From Pseudomonas fluvialis (lineage in GTDB: Bacteria; Pseudomonadota; Gammaproteobacteria; Pseudomonadales; Pseudomonadaceae), in the NCBI RefSeq assembly GCF_014207935.1, contig NZ_JACHLL010000001.1:744001-808000 (forward strand): 64,000 nt of DNA. The letters run 5' to 3'. Every line of letters starts with the position of its first letter. Position 1 is the stretch's first letter. The notes under the pieces were generated by a model that was given only the letters and a program-made list of their open reading frames with translations, did no database searches and was not told the origin of the DNA. This document shows, in pieces, positions 15,695 to 24,708 of the stretch. Both the position numbers and the translations under genes were made by a program.

Positions 15695-16006
15695 TTACTG
15701 CGCCAGAATCGCCTCGGCGATCTGCATATCGCTGGCCTGCAGCTGCGGCTGCTGCGCACGGATATGTGTCAGTGCGGCCTGCAGGTGGGCGCCACGAATA
15801 TCGCCCTGGCTGGCAACAAAGCTGGCCGCATCGTCACGCGCTGCCTTGACGATCTTGTCGTCCTTGGTCGACGACGAAGTCGCATCGGAAGTAGCGCCAA
15901 TAGCGCCGACGATGGCATCGGTGGTTACCACGAAACTGGTGGCGGAAGCGCTGGCGGCAAAAGCCAGCAATGCGGCAGAGCTCAGCAAGCGAATCGAACG
16001 GATCAT
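15695..16006 (-). CDS. DUF2388 small exported protein (first copy)
   Basis: 103 residues with a signal peptide (LLAFAASASA). Its mature part FVVTTDAIVGAI...VKAARDDAASFVASQGDIRGAHLQAALTHIR matches its neighbour at 15243. AGGAGAGAG precedes the ATG by 5-6 bases. A terminator follows, so it appears to be its own transcription unit despite paralogy with the next gene. Function unknown. Confidence 0.82.
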   Translation of the reverse strand: MIRSIRLLSSAALLAFAASASATSFVVTTDAIVGAIGATSDATSSSTKDDKIVKAARDDAASFVASQGDIRGAHLQAALTHIRAQQPQLQASDMQIAEAILAQ

Positions 16007-16061
16007 GATCTCTCTCCTTGTTAAAAACTGGTTGGAGCTTAGCCCCTGACGCCAAAGAAGA

Positions 16062-16697
16062 TCAAACCACCAATCGGTCCTTGATCAATTCGAGCATCTG
16101 CGCAACAGCCTGATCAATGCTGAGCACAGCGGTATCAAGCGAAAGATCCGGACTCAAGGGCGCCTCATAAGGCGAAGAAATTCCAGTGAACTCAGCAATA
16201 AGCCCCTCACGCGCCTTGCGGTAGAGCCCCTTCACGTCGCGCTGCTCGCATGCACTCAGCGAGGTACTGACATGGATCTCACGGAAGTTATCAGCACCAA
16301 TGATTTCCCGTGCTGCCTGGCGATCCTCGCGATAGGGCGAAATGAACGAAGCGATGACGATAAGCCCTGCCGCATTCATCAGCCTCGCAACCTCGGCGAT
16401 TCGCCGGATGTTTTCCTGACGATCTTCAGCGGAAAAACCTAAATCCCGGTTCAAGCCATGACGGACGTTATCGCCATCCAGAACGAAGCCCGCATGCCCT
16501 GCAGCTATCAAGGCATGCTCCAGCGCAAAGCCCAATGTGGACTTCCCTGCCCCACTCAAGCCTGTCAGCCACAACGTCACTGGCCGCTGCTGGAATAGCG
16601 TTGACCGAACATGGGAGTCAACTGAATGAGGATGCCATACGACATTCTGTGATCCTTTAGTGGCATCAATGCTCGACACGTACCGCTTCCTCTTCAT
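16062..16697 (-). CDS. cysC: Adenylylsulfate (APS) kinase
   Basis: 211 residues from ATG 16697; the preceding in-frame ATG 16718 has no ribosome binding site. Walker A GLSGAGKST, DGDNVRHGLNRDLGF, FISPYREDR, DVKGLYRKAREG and FTGISSPYE are all CysC signatures. The enzyme phosphorylates APS to PAPS, the sulfate donor for sulfotransferases and sulfate reduction. No cysD or cysN is adjacent; in many Pseudomonas a cysNC fusion serves assimilation, so this stand-alone copy beside a polysaccharide locus with a sulfotransferase probably supplies PAPS for glycan sulfation. It is transcribed away from the locus. Confidence 0.93.
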   Translation of the reverse strand: MKRKRYVSSIDATKGSQNVVWHPHSVDSHVRSTLFQQRPVTLWLTGLSGAGKSTLGFALEHALIAAGHAGFVLDGDNVRHGLNRDLGFSAEDRQENIRRIAEVARLMNAAGLIVIASFISPYREDRQAAREIIGADNFREIHVSTSLSACEQRDVKGLYRKAREGLIAEFTGISSPYEAPLSPDLSLDTAVLSIDQAVAQMLELIKDRLVV

Positions 16698-16947
16698 AAT
16701 CCTGAGCCGATGGAACATGGTGCAGGCTGACCGCGCGTTAGTCTATGGCAAGCACTCACCCCGAGACGTGAGGCAACGTCCGCATCGCAGATACCGCACA
16801 AGCCGACAGACGCGCCATTAGCGCCTAGGTGAGGATCTCAGCGCATGTTATTGTGCAGACCGGCAGAGCGGAGATGGTACGTTTATCATATCTCGCTCTA
16901 GACGCTCGCTTCCGCCTAGTTAACGCAGTCATTCATTAAGTCACGCA

Positions 16948-18438
16948 ATGATCATTCTCGTCAGCTCAAAAATAAGCCAGAAGAATATTCACGACTCTCT
17001 AGGGAAGCCCGAATACAGTTACTACTTCCTGATGAAGGACTTTCTTCCAGCGCTGGAGCGTGTTGGCCGTGTTTTTCACGTGCAATCCGAGGAAGAAGTT
17101 GAAGCACTACATGACTGTTTTACTAATCTCGGCGAAGAGATTGTATTTCTTAGCGTTAGCCCGCCACACCAGACACCCCTTGGGTTAAAGTGCCCGACCA
17201 TATGTCTCTTCGCTTGGGAGTTTGACAGCCTGCCAAACGTCGCGTGGGATGGCAATCCAAAGAATGATTGGCGCTATGTTTTTTCTCGCATAGCGGGTGT
17301 CATCAGCACCAGCCGGGAAACAGCGCAACTAGTATCACAAGCAGCACCCGCCCAACTGCCAGTCACCGCCATGCCAGCTCCAATCTGGAATCGTTATGCC
17401 GCACTAGGTAAAGCGGTGGGGCATGAGCCGGCACTCGCGGAGCGACACATCACGTTTCACGGCATAGTAATCGACAGCGCAGTACTGGGTTTAAGTGCTG
17501 ACGGCCTTGTTTCCAACGCCTTAGAAACTCACGGCGAGACAACACCCAAAGAGCCGCTCCTCTCCCGAACCGAACAACATAAGTTAGAAGCCCCCCAAAC
17601 ATTGCGTGCACTTGCCCGGTTCACGCGACAGATATTCCGGGACTGGCGCAATGAACTGGCAACCATTGATGACACCATCGCTAAAGTCACCACATCACCT
17701 GTAAGCGAAACCCTCGCACCTGCAAAACCCAAACATCAGCCTGAGCAGGAACAGGTGATTTCTGTGGCAGGGGTGGTCTATAGCGCAGTCCTGAATCCCG
17801 CGGATGGGCGTAAGAACTGGGTTGAGCTAATAACTGCATTTTGCTGGGCCTTCAAAGAAACGGACAATGCAACCCTTGTGCTCAAGATGACCCACCATGA
17901 TCTTGAATACTACCGGGTCGTTCTTGTCACATTGCTTTCTCGGCTATCGCCATTTCGCTGCCGGGTTGTAGTCCTGCACGGCTTTCTTGATGACGCTCAA
18001 TATCAAGGCTTGATCGCAGCCAGCACTTACTACGTTAATGCATCAACAGGTGAAGGGTTGTGCCTGCCGTTGATGGAGTTTCTCGCCGGTGGAAAACCAG
18101 CGATTGCACCCAAGCACACAGCCATGGCCGATTATATCAACGACGACCTAGGCTTCGTGCTAAAGACCAGCCTTGAACCTGCCTGCTGGCCCCATGATCC
18201 AACAGGAATGCTGCATACACACAAACATCGGTTAAATTGGCAGTCGCTCATGGAAGCCTTCCGCTACAGCCATGCAGTCGCAACTTCGACAACCCCACAC
18301 TATCGAAATCTTTCTGGACAGGCGTATCAGAAAATGCGCCAGTTCGCTTCAATTGAAGCTATTGCACCGCAATTGACTTCACTATTTGAAAAGGCCCTAA
18401 GCCATGCGAAAAACCCAGGAAGGAAGAAAAAGAAATGA
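16948..18438 (+). CDS. GT4-like glycosyltransferase, first of a tandem pair
   Basis: 496 residues. The N-terminal Rossmann part has SLGKPEYSYYFLMKDFLPAL; the C-terminal GT-B part has NPADGRKNWVELITAF, then STGEGLCLPLMEFLAGGKPAIAP, which is the GEG/E-containing nucleotide-sugar site of GT4 enzymes. Between them (about residues 190-275) lies a poorly conserved linker rich in charged residues. The next gene is a paralogue of the same layout, and their frames overlap by 4 bp. In PAO1 a glycosyltransferase gene (PA5456) sits at the comparable place upstream of rmd. The sugar transferred is unknown. The C terminus is lysine-rich (GRKKKK). Confidence 0.82.
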   Translation: MIILVSSKISQKNIHDSLGKPEYSYYFLMKDFLPALERVGRVFHVQSEEEVEALHDCFTNLGEEIVFLSVSPPHQTPLGLKCPTICLFAWEFDSLPNVAWDGNPKNDWRYVFSRIAGVISTSRETAQLVSQAAPAQLPVTAMPAPIWNRYAALGKAVGHEPALAERHITFHGIVIDSAVLGLSADGLVSNALETHGETTPKEPLLSRTEQHKLEAPQTLRALARFTRQIFRDWRNELATIDDTIAKVTTSPVSETLAPAKPKHQPEQEQVISVAGVVYSAVLNPADGRKNWVELITAFCWAFKETDNATLVLKMTHHDLEYYRVVLVTLLSRLSPFRCRVVVLHGFLDDAQYQGLIAASTYYVNASTGEGLCLPLMEFLAGGKPAIAPKHTAMADYINDDLGFVLKTSLEPACWPHDPTGMLHTHKHRLNWQSLMEAFRYSHAVATSTTPHYRNLSGQAYQKMRQFASIEAIAPQLTSLFEKALSHAKNPGRKKKK

Positions 18439-19988
18439 AGTTTCTGGTGTATTCGGAAATCAATGCCGAAAATATTTCCCACAGCCTCGGCCTTCCTGAC
18501 TATAGCTACTACTTTGTATTGCGTGACTTCAAGTCAGTATTAGAGATGCTCGGCGAGGTTATCGTAATTGGCAACCCGGCACTGGAAGTCGACCACCATT
18601 ACGATATGGCCACGGCCAATCATGAGGCCTGCGTATTTCTCTCCTTTACGCCGCCACATAATACTTGCCTAGGCTTGCGCTGCCCGACCATTCCGGTATT
18701 CGCTTGGGAATTTGACAGCGTCCCGAACGAGCACTGGCTGAATGACCCTAGACAAGACTGGTGCCACGTCCTTAAGACGTGCGGAAGCGCCATCACTCAC
18801 AGCGAGTTGACCGTTAGAGCAGTCAAGGAAAAGCTCGGCGCAGACTTTCCGATTATCTCGATCCCTTCGCCCGTCTGGGACAAATTTTCAAAACTTCGCA
18901 GCAAACTTCTCGAAGAAGAACCATCGACCACGGCGAAGTGCAATATCCAGATCCAGTCAGGGATTATTCTCGACACTCATGACATTGCACTTGACCCCTA
19001 CATGCCGGATCTGGATGCCGTTGCCAAAGCGGTAGCCAATGCCCGCTCGCCCTACGGCATCAAGGACAAAAAGACCGCTCTGGCCAAAGATGCTGCACAA
19101 GCCTACAAGCGCAAGATCACTCGTACCTACCTGACTCAATGGCTTGAACTGGTAGCATGTTATTTGAACCATCAGCGCAAGCCCAAGCAGCATGTGCAGC
19201 TCACACTAGAGACGGCGGCAGAGCCTCAAAAACTCGAGCCACGCAACCAGGTGGAGCCGGTAGTGCCAACTGGGAGTGGCCTGCGCCCCCGGCAACCACT
19301 CATGCAACCCGATGCAGGCAACATCGAACTGTCCGGAGTAGTCTTCACCTCGCTGTTCAATCCCTACGATGGACGAAAGAACTGGGTCGATATGCTGACG
19401 GCTTTTTGCGAGGCCTTTCGCAATACTCAGGATGCAACGCTGGTCTTAAAGCTGGGCCACCACGAATATCAGGATGCAATCAATGGCATCCTGATGTGCA
19501 TTGCCCGCCTGCCTGCTTTCCAGTGTCGCGTTGTGATCATCCACGGCTACCTGGAAAAAGCCGAATTTGAAGCACTGATTGGGATAAGCAGCTTCGTGGT
19601 CAACACGTCACACGGCGAGGGGCAATGCCTGCCGCTGATGGAGTTCATGTCTTGTGGCAAGCCGGCTGTTGCCCCGCTCCACTCGGCAATGCTCGACTAT
19701 ATCGACGGTCAGGTTGCATTTCTCATGGCAAGCTGGCTCGACGCCACCGCCTGGCCTCAAGACCCTCGCCTGGCCTACAGAACCTGCCGGCATCAAATCG
19801 ACTGGTCATCGCTGGTGGCGGCTTATCGAGCGGCCTATGACTGCGCAAAACTTGAACCATCGCGCTATCGACTCATGTCCGAAGCCGCCGCCGCACGCAT
19901 GCAGCAACATTGCTCGAAAGAAACGGCCAAACAGCGCCTTGAGCTATTCCTGAAAAACAACGTATTTGGCACTCATGAATCACTTTGA
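18435..19988 (+). CDS. GT4-like glycosyltransferase, second of a tandem pair
   Basis: 517 residues. AGGAAG upstream is adequate. The motifs mirror the preceding gene: SLGLPDYSYYFVLRDF, NPYDGRKNWVDMLTAF, LKLGHHEYQ and SHGEGQCLPLMEFMSCGKPAVAP. A basic, proline- and glutamine-rich linker of about 100 residues separates the two halves. The pair arose by tandem duplication and then diverged, especially in the linker. As with its neighbour, it likely adds a sugar to the CPA-linked glycan or a lipid-linked oligosaccharide; donor and acceptor are unknown. Confidence 0.82.
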   Translation: MKFLVYSEINAENISHSLGLPDYSYYFVLRDFKSVLEMLGEVIVIGNPALEVDHHYDMATANHEACVFLSFTPPHNTCLGLRCPTIPVFAWEFDSVPNEHWLNDPRQDWCHVLKTCGSAITHSELTVRAVKEKLGADFPIISIPSPVWDKFSKLRSKLLEEEPSTTAKCNIQIQSGIILDTHDIALDPYMPDLDAVAKAVANARSPYGIKDKKTALAKDAAQAYKRKITRTYLTQWLELVACYLNHQRKPKQHVQLTLETAAEPQKLEPRNQVEPVVPTGSGLRPRQPLMQPDAGNIELSGVVFTSLFNPYDGRKNWVDMLTAFCEAFRNTQDATLVLKLGHHEYQDAINGILMCIARLPAFQCRVVIIHGYLEKAEFEALIGISSFVVNTSHGEGQCLPLMEFMSCGKPAVAPLHSAMLDYIDGQVAFLMASWLDATAWPQDPRLAYRTCRHQIDWSSLVAAYRAAYDCAKLEPSRYRLMSEAAAARMQQHCSKETAKQRLELFLKNNVFGTHESL

Positions 19989-20862
19989 AATTTTCAGCCG
20001 CCTGACCGGTATTGAAAACACGCCAGAGAGTGTTACAGCAGCCTGGCAGGCCATGAAGTCTGCACCGGACTTCATCGATTCACGAAACTGCGGCCTGCTG
20101 GATGCAGTGCAAAGTGGCTGGTACCAGTCAGCGACGGATGAGCTTTTCAAAGGGTTTCCAATCAGCGCAGACGATCGTGTTCTCGATGTCGGTTGCGGCG
20201 CTGGCGGGGCCACGCTGTTTTGCGCCAATCGTGGCGCTGCCGTCACCTTTACCGACGTCGTTGAAGAGAAAATTGCAGCCCTGCGCGAGAAGGTTGCACA
20301 GACAAAGGCACGCAGCAGCACAGGGCTAGTAGTCGACAGCACCCAGTTGCCGCTGCCAGATCAGTGCATGAGCCGCATCATCTGTATGGAAGTGATTGAG
20401 CACGTCGAAGACCCTGCCGCCTTCGTCGCCGAACTCGCGCGCGTGGGTGAGCCCGATGCGCTCTATCTGCTGGCGGTCCCCGATGCGACCGGCGAGCGCA
20501 TCCAGAAGGCCTTCGCGCCGGATTACTACTTCCAGCACCCCAACCATATCCACATCTTCGAGCGCGCCGACTTTGCCGCACTGGTAGAGGCCGCTGGCCT
20601 GGAAATCGTCCAGCGCACCACTTTCGGCTTTTACTGGACCATGTGGATGTTCATGTACTGGGTTATGGCCCGCAACGCCAAGATTGAACTGGACGGCGCC
20701 TCGCATGACATTGTTCAGCCGCCGTACCCCCCTCTGCTCAATACCTGGGCCAAGCTCTGGCACGACCTGATCAAGATGCCGGAAGCCGCGCCGATGAAAG
20801 CCGCACTGGACGAACTGCTACCCAAGAGCCAGGTCATCATCGCCCGCAAGCCATCCGCATGA
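19975..20862 (+). CDS. Class I SAM-dependent methyltransferase (paralogue 1)
   Basis: 295 residues from ATG 19975, which overlaps the preceding gene by 14 bp. Motif I is VLDVGCGAGGATLF; the acidic FTDV loop binds SAM; MEVIEHVEDPAAFV is motif post-II, of Ubie/Coq5-type MTs. The C-terminal segment after FQHPNHIHIFERADF (amphipathic, aromatic-rich) and the ending LLPKSQVIIARK are shared with the two methyltransferases at 22024 and 22857. In P. aeruginosa two methyltransferases flank an acetylase upstream of rmd (PA5457-PA5459) and modify CPA; this one is a close counterpart. It likely O-methylates a rhamnose or related sugar. Confidence 0.85.
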   Translation: MNHFEIFSRLTGIENTPESVTAAWQAMKSAPDFIDSRNCGLLDAVQSGWYQSATDELFKGFPISADDRVLDVGCGAGGATLFCANRGAAVTFTDVVEEKIAALREKVAQTKARSSTGLVVDSTQLPLPDQCMSRIICMEVIEHVEDPAAFVAELARVGEPDALYLLAVPDATGERIQKAFAPDYYFQHPNHIHIFERADFAALVEAAGLEIVQRTTFGFYWTMWMFMYWVMARNAKIELDGASHDIVQPPYPPLLNTWAKLWHDLIKMPEAAPMKAALDELLPKSQVIIARKPSA

Positions 20863-22055
20863 CCGAGCAAACACGCATCAGCGATATTGAGGTACTGCGC
20901 GCAGTCGCTGTACTCGCGGTGATCTACCAGCATCTACGCAATCTGTTTCCCTGGAAGATTCCAGGGCTTAACGAGCTATATAGCTATGGCGGGGGAATGT
21001 TTGGGGTTGATCTGTTTTTCGCGGTATCTGGCTTTGTTATTGCACGAGACCTGATCCCTCGGATGCTTGCAGCCCCGGACTGGCAAACCCAGTGGCGCAC
21101 CGCCCTATCGTTCTGGACACGACGTTGCTGGCGCCTTTTACCAGCGGCATGGTTCTGGTTACTCGTGGTGCTGCTGGCAGCCAGTTCGTTCAACCTGAGC
21201 GGCGCCTTCGGGAGCTTGGCTGCCAATCTGGATGCGACCATCGCCGGTGCCCTTAATTTTGCCAATCTCCGTTTCGCAGAGACCTTCATGCGCAGCGAGT
21301 ACGGCGCCAGCTTCGTCTACTGGAGCCTTTCGCTGGAGGAACAGTTCTACCTGATATTCCCACTACTGATCCTGGCTCTGCGCAAGAAGCTGGTTTGGCT
21401 GCTGCTAGTGGTTGCCTTGCTGCAAATAGCAACGCCGCGACAACACCCCTATCTGATGATGTTCCGCACGGATGCACTGGCACTGGGCATTCTGCTTGCC
21501 ATCTGGAGCCAGCAACCCTCCTGGTATCGACTGCGGCAGTTTTTCGCCAGTATCGGTCGCCGGACCAGCCAGATCCTTGTGCTTTCAAGCATCGCCATCA
21601 TGGCGCTGCTCAGCACCCCACACCCCCCAACCGTCTACAACGTTGGGCTGATTGCCATTCTTGCTGCCTTAGTCGTTTGCATCGCAGCACAGAATCAGAA
21701 CCTGCTGCTGGAACACGGCCGCCCCAAACGCGTGATGATCTGGATTGGTGAGCGCTCCTATGCCCTTTATCTGATCCATGTGCCGGCATTTTTTGCTACC
21801 CGAGAACTTTTTCATCGAGCAGGACTGGACGCAGCACCCTCACATCTACTGCTGCTCACCTACTTGCTGACTGCGCTGGCGCTCCTGCTGATTGCAACCG
21901 AACTGAACTTCCGCTGGCTGGAAAGCCCGCTTCGGCGTTATGGCGCCAGGCAGGCCAACGCAATAATGGCCCGCTCGACACCCGTCGCGCCGGCATCGCC
22001 TCAAATTCCAAGAAGGACCCGCCATGCTGGCTCTATTGAAAAGACTGCTGAATAA
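20859..22055 (+). CDS. Acyltransferase 3 (OafA-like) membrane protein
   Basis: 398 residues with about ten membrane segments. IEVLRAVAVLAVIYQHL carries the acyltransferase-3 N-terminal motif R..A...V...H, GVDLFFAVSGFVI the second, and SLSLEEQFYLIFPLLI is also diagnostic (EEQFYL). Such enzymes O-acetylate surface sugars. The ATG overlaps the upstream methyltransferase by 4 bp. There is no SGNH domain, unlike full OafA. It lies between methyltransferase paralogues, as in P. aeruginosa PA5458. Confidence 0.88.
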   Translation: MTEQTRISDIEVLRAVAVLAVIYQHLRNLFPWKIPGLNELYSYGGGMFGVDLFFAVSGFVIARDLIPRMLAAPDWQTQWRTALSFWTRRCWRLLPAAWFWLLVVLLAASSFNLSGAFGSLAANLDATIAGALNFANLRFAETFMRSEYGASFVYWSLSLEEQFYLIFPLLILALRKKLVWLLLVVALLQIATPRQHPYLMMFRTDALALGILLAIWSQQPSWYRLRQFFASIGRRTSQILVLSSIAIMALLSTPHPPTVYNVGLIAILAALVVCIAAQNQNLLLEHGRPKRVMIWIGERSYALYLIHVPAFFATRELFHRAGLDAAPSHLLLLTYLLTALALLLIATELNFRWLESPLRRYGARQANAIMARSTPVAPASPQIPRRTRHAGSIEKTAE

Positions 22056-22842
22056 AACTGCTGAAACCACAGCGCCTGCTGCAGAGGCAACCGCCGCGCC
22101 TGCCGAGCCTTCGAAATTGACAGAGGCCTATCTGAGCGGCTGGTTTCAGCATGAGCGAGGCGAGCTTTTCACTGGCTTCCCCATCTCGGCCGAGGACAGC
22201 GTACTCGACATAGGCTGCGGTGACGGACCATTCGCCCAGTTCTGCGCCCAACAAGGCGCCGAAGTCATTTTTGCCGATATCGACCCGGGCAAAGTTGCCG
22301 CAGTCGAGCAGCTACTGCGGCAGTCGCAGGCCCGCGCCGTCACGCCCCTCGTCACCGATGCCAATCCGCTGCCGCTGCCTGATGCCCGGGTCAACCGCAT
22401 CATCGCCATGGAGGTGCTCGAACATGTTGCGGATCCGGCCCAGTTTGTCGCCGAGCTAGTACGCGTCGGCCAGCCTGGCGCACTCTATCTGTTTACCGTG
22501 CCTGACCCACTGGGTGAAGAAGTACAGAAACACCTGGCACCCGACTCCTACTTCCAGCACCCCAACCATATCCGGGTTTTCGAACGCAGCCAGTTCGAAC
22601 AGTTGATCCGCGAGGCGGGACTGCAGATTGAGCAGAAGTCAGCCTACGGCTTCTACTGGGTGGTCTGGTGGTCGATGTTCTGGGCCTGTAAACAAGATCT
22701 TTCACCACCGTGGCACCCTCTGCTGCAGAGCTGGCACGATACATGGAACCTTTTGCTCTCCATGCCCGACGGCCCTCGAATCAAGAGTGCTCTCGATGCG
22801 ACAATGCCCAAAAGCCAGCTGATCATCGCCCGCAAACCCTGA
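22024..22842 (+). CDS. Class I SAM-dependent methyltransferase (paralogue 2)
   Basis: 272 residues; ATG 22024 lies 32 bp inside the acyltransferase gene. VLDIGCGDGPFAQFC is motif I, DARVNRIIAMEVLEHVADP post-II. A 30-residue alanine/threonine-rich N-terminal linker precedes the catalytic domain. The C-terminal FQHPNHIRVFERSQFEQL and MPKSQLIIARK segments are shared with the genes at 19975 and 22857. It probably modifies the same glycan; as one of three paralogues it may act at a different sugar position. Confidence 0.85.
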   Translation: MLALLKRLLNKTAETTAPAAEATAAPAEPSKLTEAYLSGWFQHERGELFTGFPISAEDSVLDIGCGDGPFAQFCAQQGAEVIFADIDPGKVAAVEQLLRQSQARAVTPLVTDANPLPLPDARVNRIIAMEVLEHVADPAQFVAELVRVGQPGALYLFTVPDPLGEEVQKHLAPDSYFQHPNHIRVFERSQFEQLIREAGLQIEQKSAYGFYWVVWWSMFWACKQDLSPPWHPLLQSWHDTWNLLLSMPDGPRIKSALDATMPKSQLIIARKP

Positions 22843-22856
22843 GCCATTCCGACGAC

Positions 22857-23690
22857 ATGATGAAATTCCTCAAAGCCCTGCGCAAACGCGAGGCTGCTCA
22901 GCCACCTCAGCCACCTCAGCCACAGCCTGCAGCGACCAAAAGCGCGGCGGGCATTGGCCTGAAAGACATGGTTCTGAGCGGCTGGATGAACAAGGCCAGC
23001 GGAGAGCTGATGAGCGGGTTCCCGGTTGGCCCGGAGGACAAACTGCTGGATATTGGCTGTGGCGAAGGCGGGTACGCCCTGTTCAGCGCGAGGCGCGGTG
23101 CGGAAATCGTGCTGGCAGATATCGACGCCGGCAAACTTGAAATCGCTCGGCAACGCCTTGAGGCAGCCGGAGCGGTCAAGGTCACCACGCTCACCACCGA
23201 TGCAGCACCGATTCCAGCGGCAGACAACACCTTCAGCCGAGTCGTCGCCATGGAGGTCCTGGAGCATGTCGACGACCCCACCGCCTTCGTACGTGAACTG
23301 GCAAGAGTGACCGCACCCGGAGGCCTGATCCTGTTGACGGTTCCCGATGAGCGCATCGAGAACATCCAGAAACAGATCGCCCCACCTGTCTATTTCGAAC
23401 GCCCCAACCACATCCGCATTTTCAAGCGCGGCGAACTGGCCAAGATCGTCACGGCCCTGGGCCTGAAGATCGAACTGGAAACCCAGTACGGTTTCTACCA
23501 TGCCGTCTGGTGGTCGCTGTTCTGGGCCTGTGAGAACCAGAGCCTGAGCCCGCCATGGCATCCATTGCTGGAAAAATGGGCAGAAACCTGGTCGATCCTG
23601 CTCGACACCCCTGACGGCATGCGGATCAAAACAGCTCTTGATACCGCGATGCCCAAGAGCCAGGTTTTGGTCATTAGCAAACAGCCATAA
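22857..23690 (+). CDS. Class I SAM-dependent methyltransferase (paralogue 3)
   Basis: 277 residues from ATG 22857 (MMKFLKALRKRE); the frame extends upstream into the previous gene without a good start. The N terminus contains a QPPQPPQPQP run, encoded by a short tandem repeat. LLDIGCGEGGYALF is motif I, AMEVLEHVDDP post-II, and the C-terminal FERPNHIRIFKRGEL and MPKSQVLVISK match the two paralogues. Three MTs of one subfamily in four genes point to a stepwise-methylated glycan or alternate substrates. It is 14 bp after the previous stop. Confidence 0.85.
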   Translation: MMKFLKALRKREAAQPPQPPQPQPAATKSAAGIGLKDMVLSGWMNKASGELMSGFPVGPEDKLLDIGCGEGGYALFSARRGAEIVLADIDAGKLEIARQRLEAAGAVKVTTLTTDAAPIPAADNTFSRVVAMEVLEHVDDPTAFVRELARVTAPGGLILLTVPDERIENIQKQIAPPVYFERPNHIRIFKRGELAKIVTALGLKIELETQYGFYHAVWWSLFWACENQSLSPPWHPLLEKWAETWSILLDTPDGMRIKTALDTAMPKSQVLVISKQP

Positions 23691-23726
23691 GCCCATCCAA
23701 GCAACAAAGAGGCTAGGAGCCCATTA

Positions 23727-24707
23727 GTGAAACTGATCATCCAGATACCCTGTTACAACGAGGCTGGCACCCTGGCCATTGCACTCAACGCCCTCCCTCG
23801 CCAAGTCGTCGGTTTCGACAGCGTTGAATGGCTAATCATTGATGACGGCAGCACCGATGAAACCGTAAAGGTTGCCCGAGAAAATGGTGTGGATCACATC
23901 ATTCGCCACACCCGCAACCAAGGCTTGGCCAAAGGCTTCATGACCGGCCTTGATGCCTGCCTGCGTCTAGGCGCAGACGTAATAGTCAATACAGACGCAG
24001 ACAATCAATACCAGGCCGAAGATATTCCCGCACTGACCACGCCGATACTCGAAAAGAAGGCGGACATCGTGGTAGGCGCGCGCCCTATTGAAACCATCGA
24101 ACACTTCTCGCCAATCAAAAAAGCTCTGCAAAAACTGGGCAGCTGGGTTGTTCGTATAGCCAGTAAAACCGATATTCCCGACGCACCAAGCGGCTTTCGC
24201 GCCATGAGCCGGGCGGCTGCACAGCGTCTGATGGTATTCAATGACTACACCTACACCCTGGAAACCATCATCCAGGCTGGCCAAAAGAACATGGCGATTA
24301 CCTCGGTTCCGATTCGAGTCAATGATGACTTGCGGCCCTCGCGCCTGGTGAAGAGCATCCCCTCCTACATCAAGCGCTCAATCATCACCATCATTCGAAT
24401 TTTCATCATTTATCGGCCTTTTCGCTTCTTCGCTGCGATAGGCACAGTACTGTTCGGCCTGGGCGCGCTACTTGGATTGAGGTTCGTCAACTTCTACCTC
24501 CAGGGCAATGGCGATGGCCACGTGCAATCGCTGATCCTCGCCTCGACTTTGCTGGTAATGGGATTTCAGACCTTCATGGTGGCCTTCCTGGCAGACCTGC
24601 TGGCAGCCAACCGCAAACTGATAGAAGACATACGCGTTCGCCAACATACCGACAAACCCGGCACAGAACTGATCGCCAGCCGTATCGACCAAGACAAGGA
24701 ACTGTGA
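23727..24707 (+). CDS. GT2 polyprenyl-phosphate-type glycosyltransferase with C-terminal membrane anchor
   Basis: 326 residues; GTG start, AGGAG 8-9 bases upstream. The GT-A domain shows IPCYNEAGTLAIAL, LIIDDGSTDET and VNTDADNQYQ (DXD-like), close to DPM1/ArnC-type enzymes. Two hydrophobic segments at the end (FFAAIGTVLFGLGALLGL and SLILASTLLVMGFQTFMVAFL) anchor it in the inner membrane. It probably loads a sugar on undecaprenyl phosphate for further transfer in the periplasm, which fits the multi-pass membrane protein at 26195. Confidence 0.85.
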   Translation: MKLIIQIPCYNEAGTLAIALNALPRQVVGFDSVEWLIIDDGSTDETVKVARENGVDHIIRHTRNQGLAKGFMTGLDACLRLGADVIVNTDADNQYQAEDIPALTTPILEKKADIVVGARPIETIEHFSPIKKALQKLGSWVVRIASKTDIPDAPSGFRAMSRAAAQRLMVFNDYTYTLETIIQAGQKNMAITSVPIRVNDDLRPSRLVKSIPSYIKRSIITIIRIFIIYRPFRFFAAIGTVLFGLGALLGLRFVNFYLQGNGDGHVQSLILASTLLVMGFQTFMVAFLADLLAANRKLIEDIRVRQHTDKPGTELIASRIDQDKEL

Positions 24708-24708
24708 A

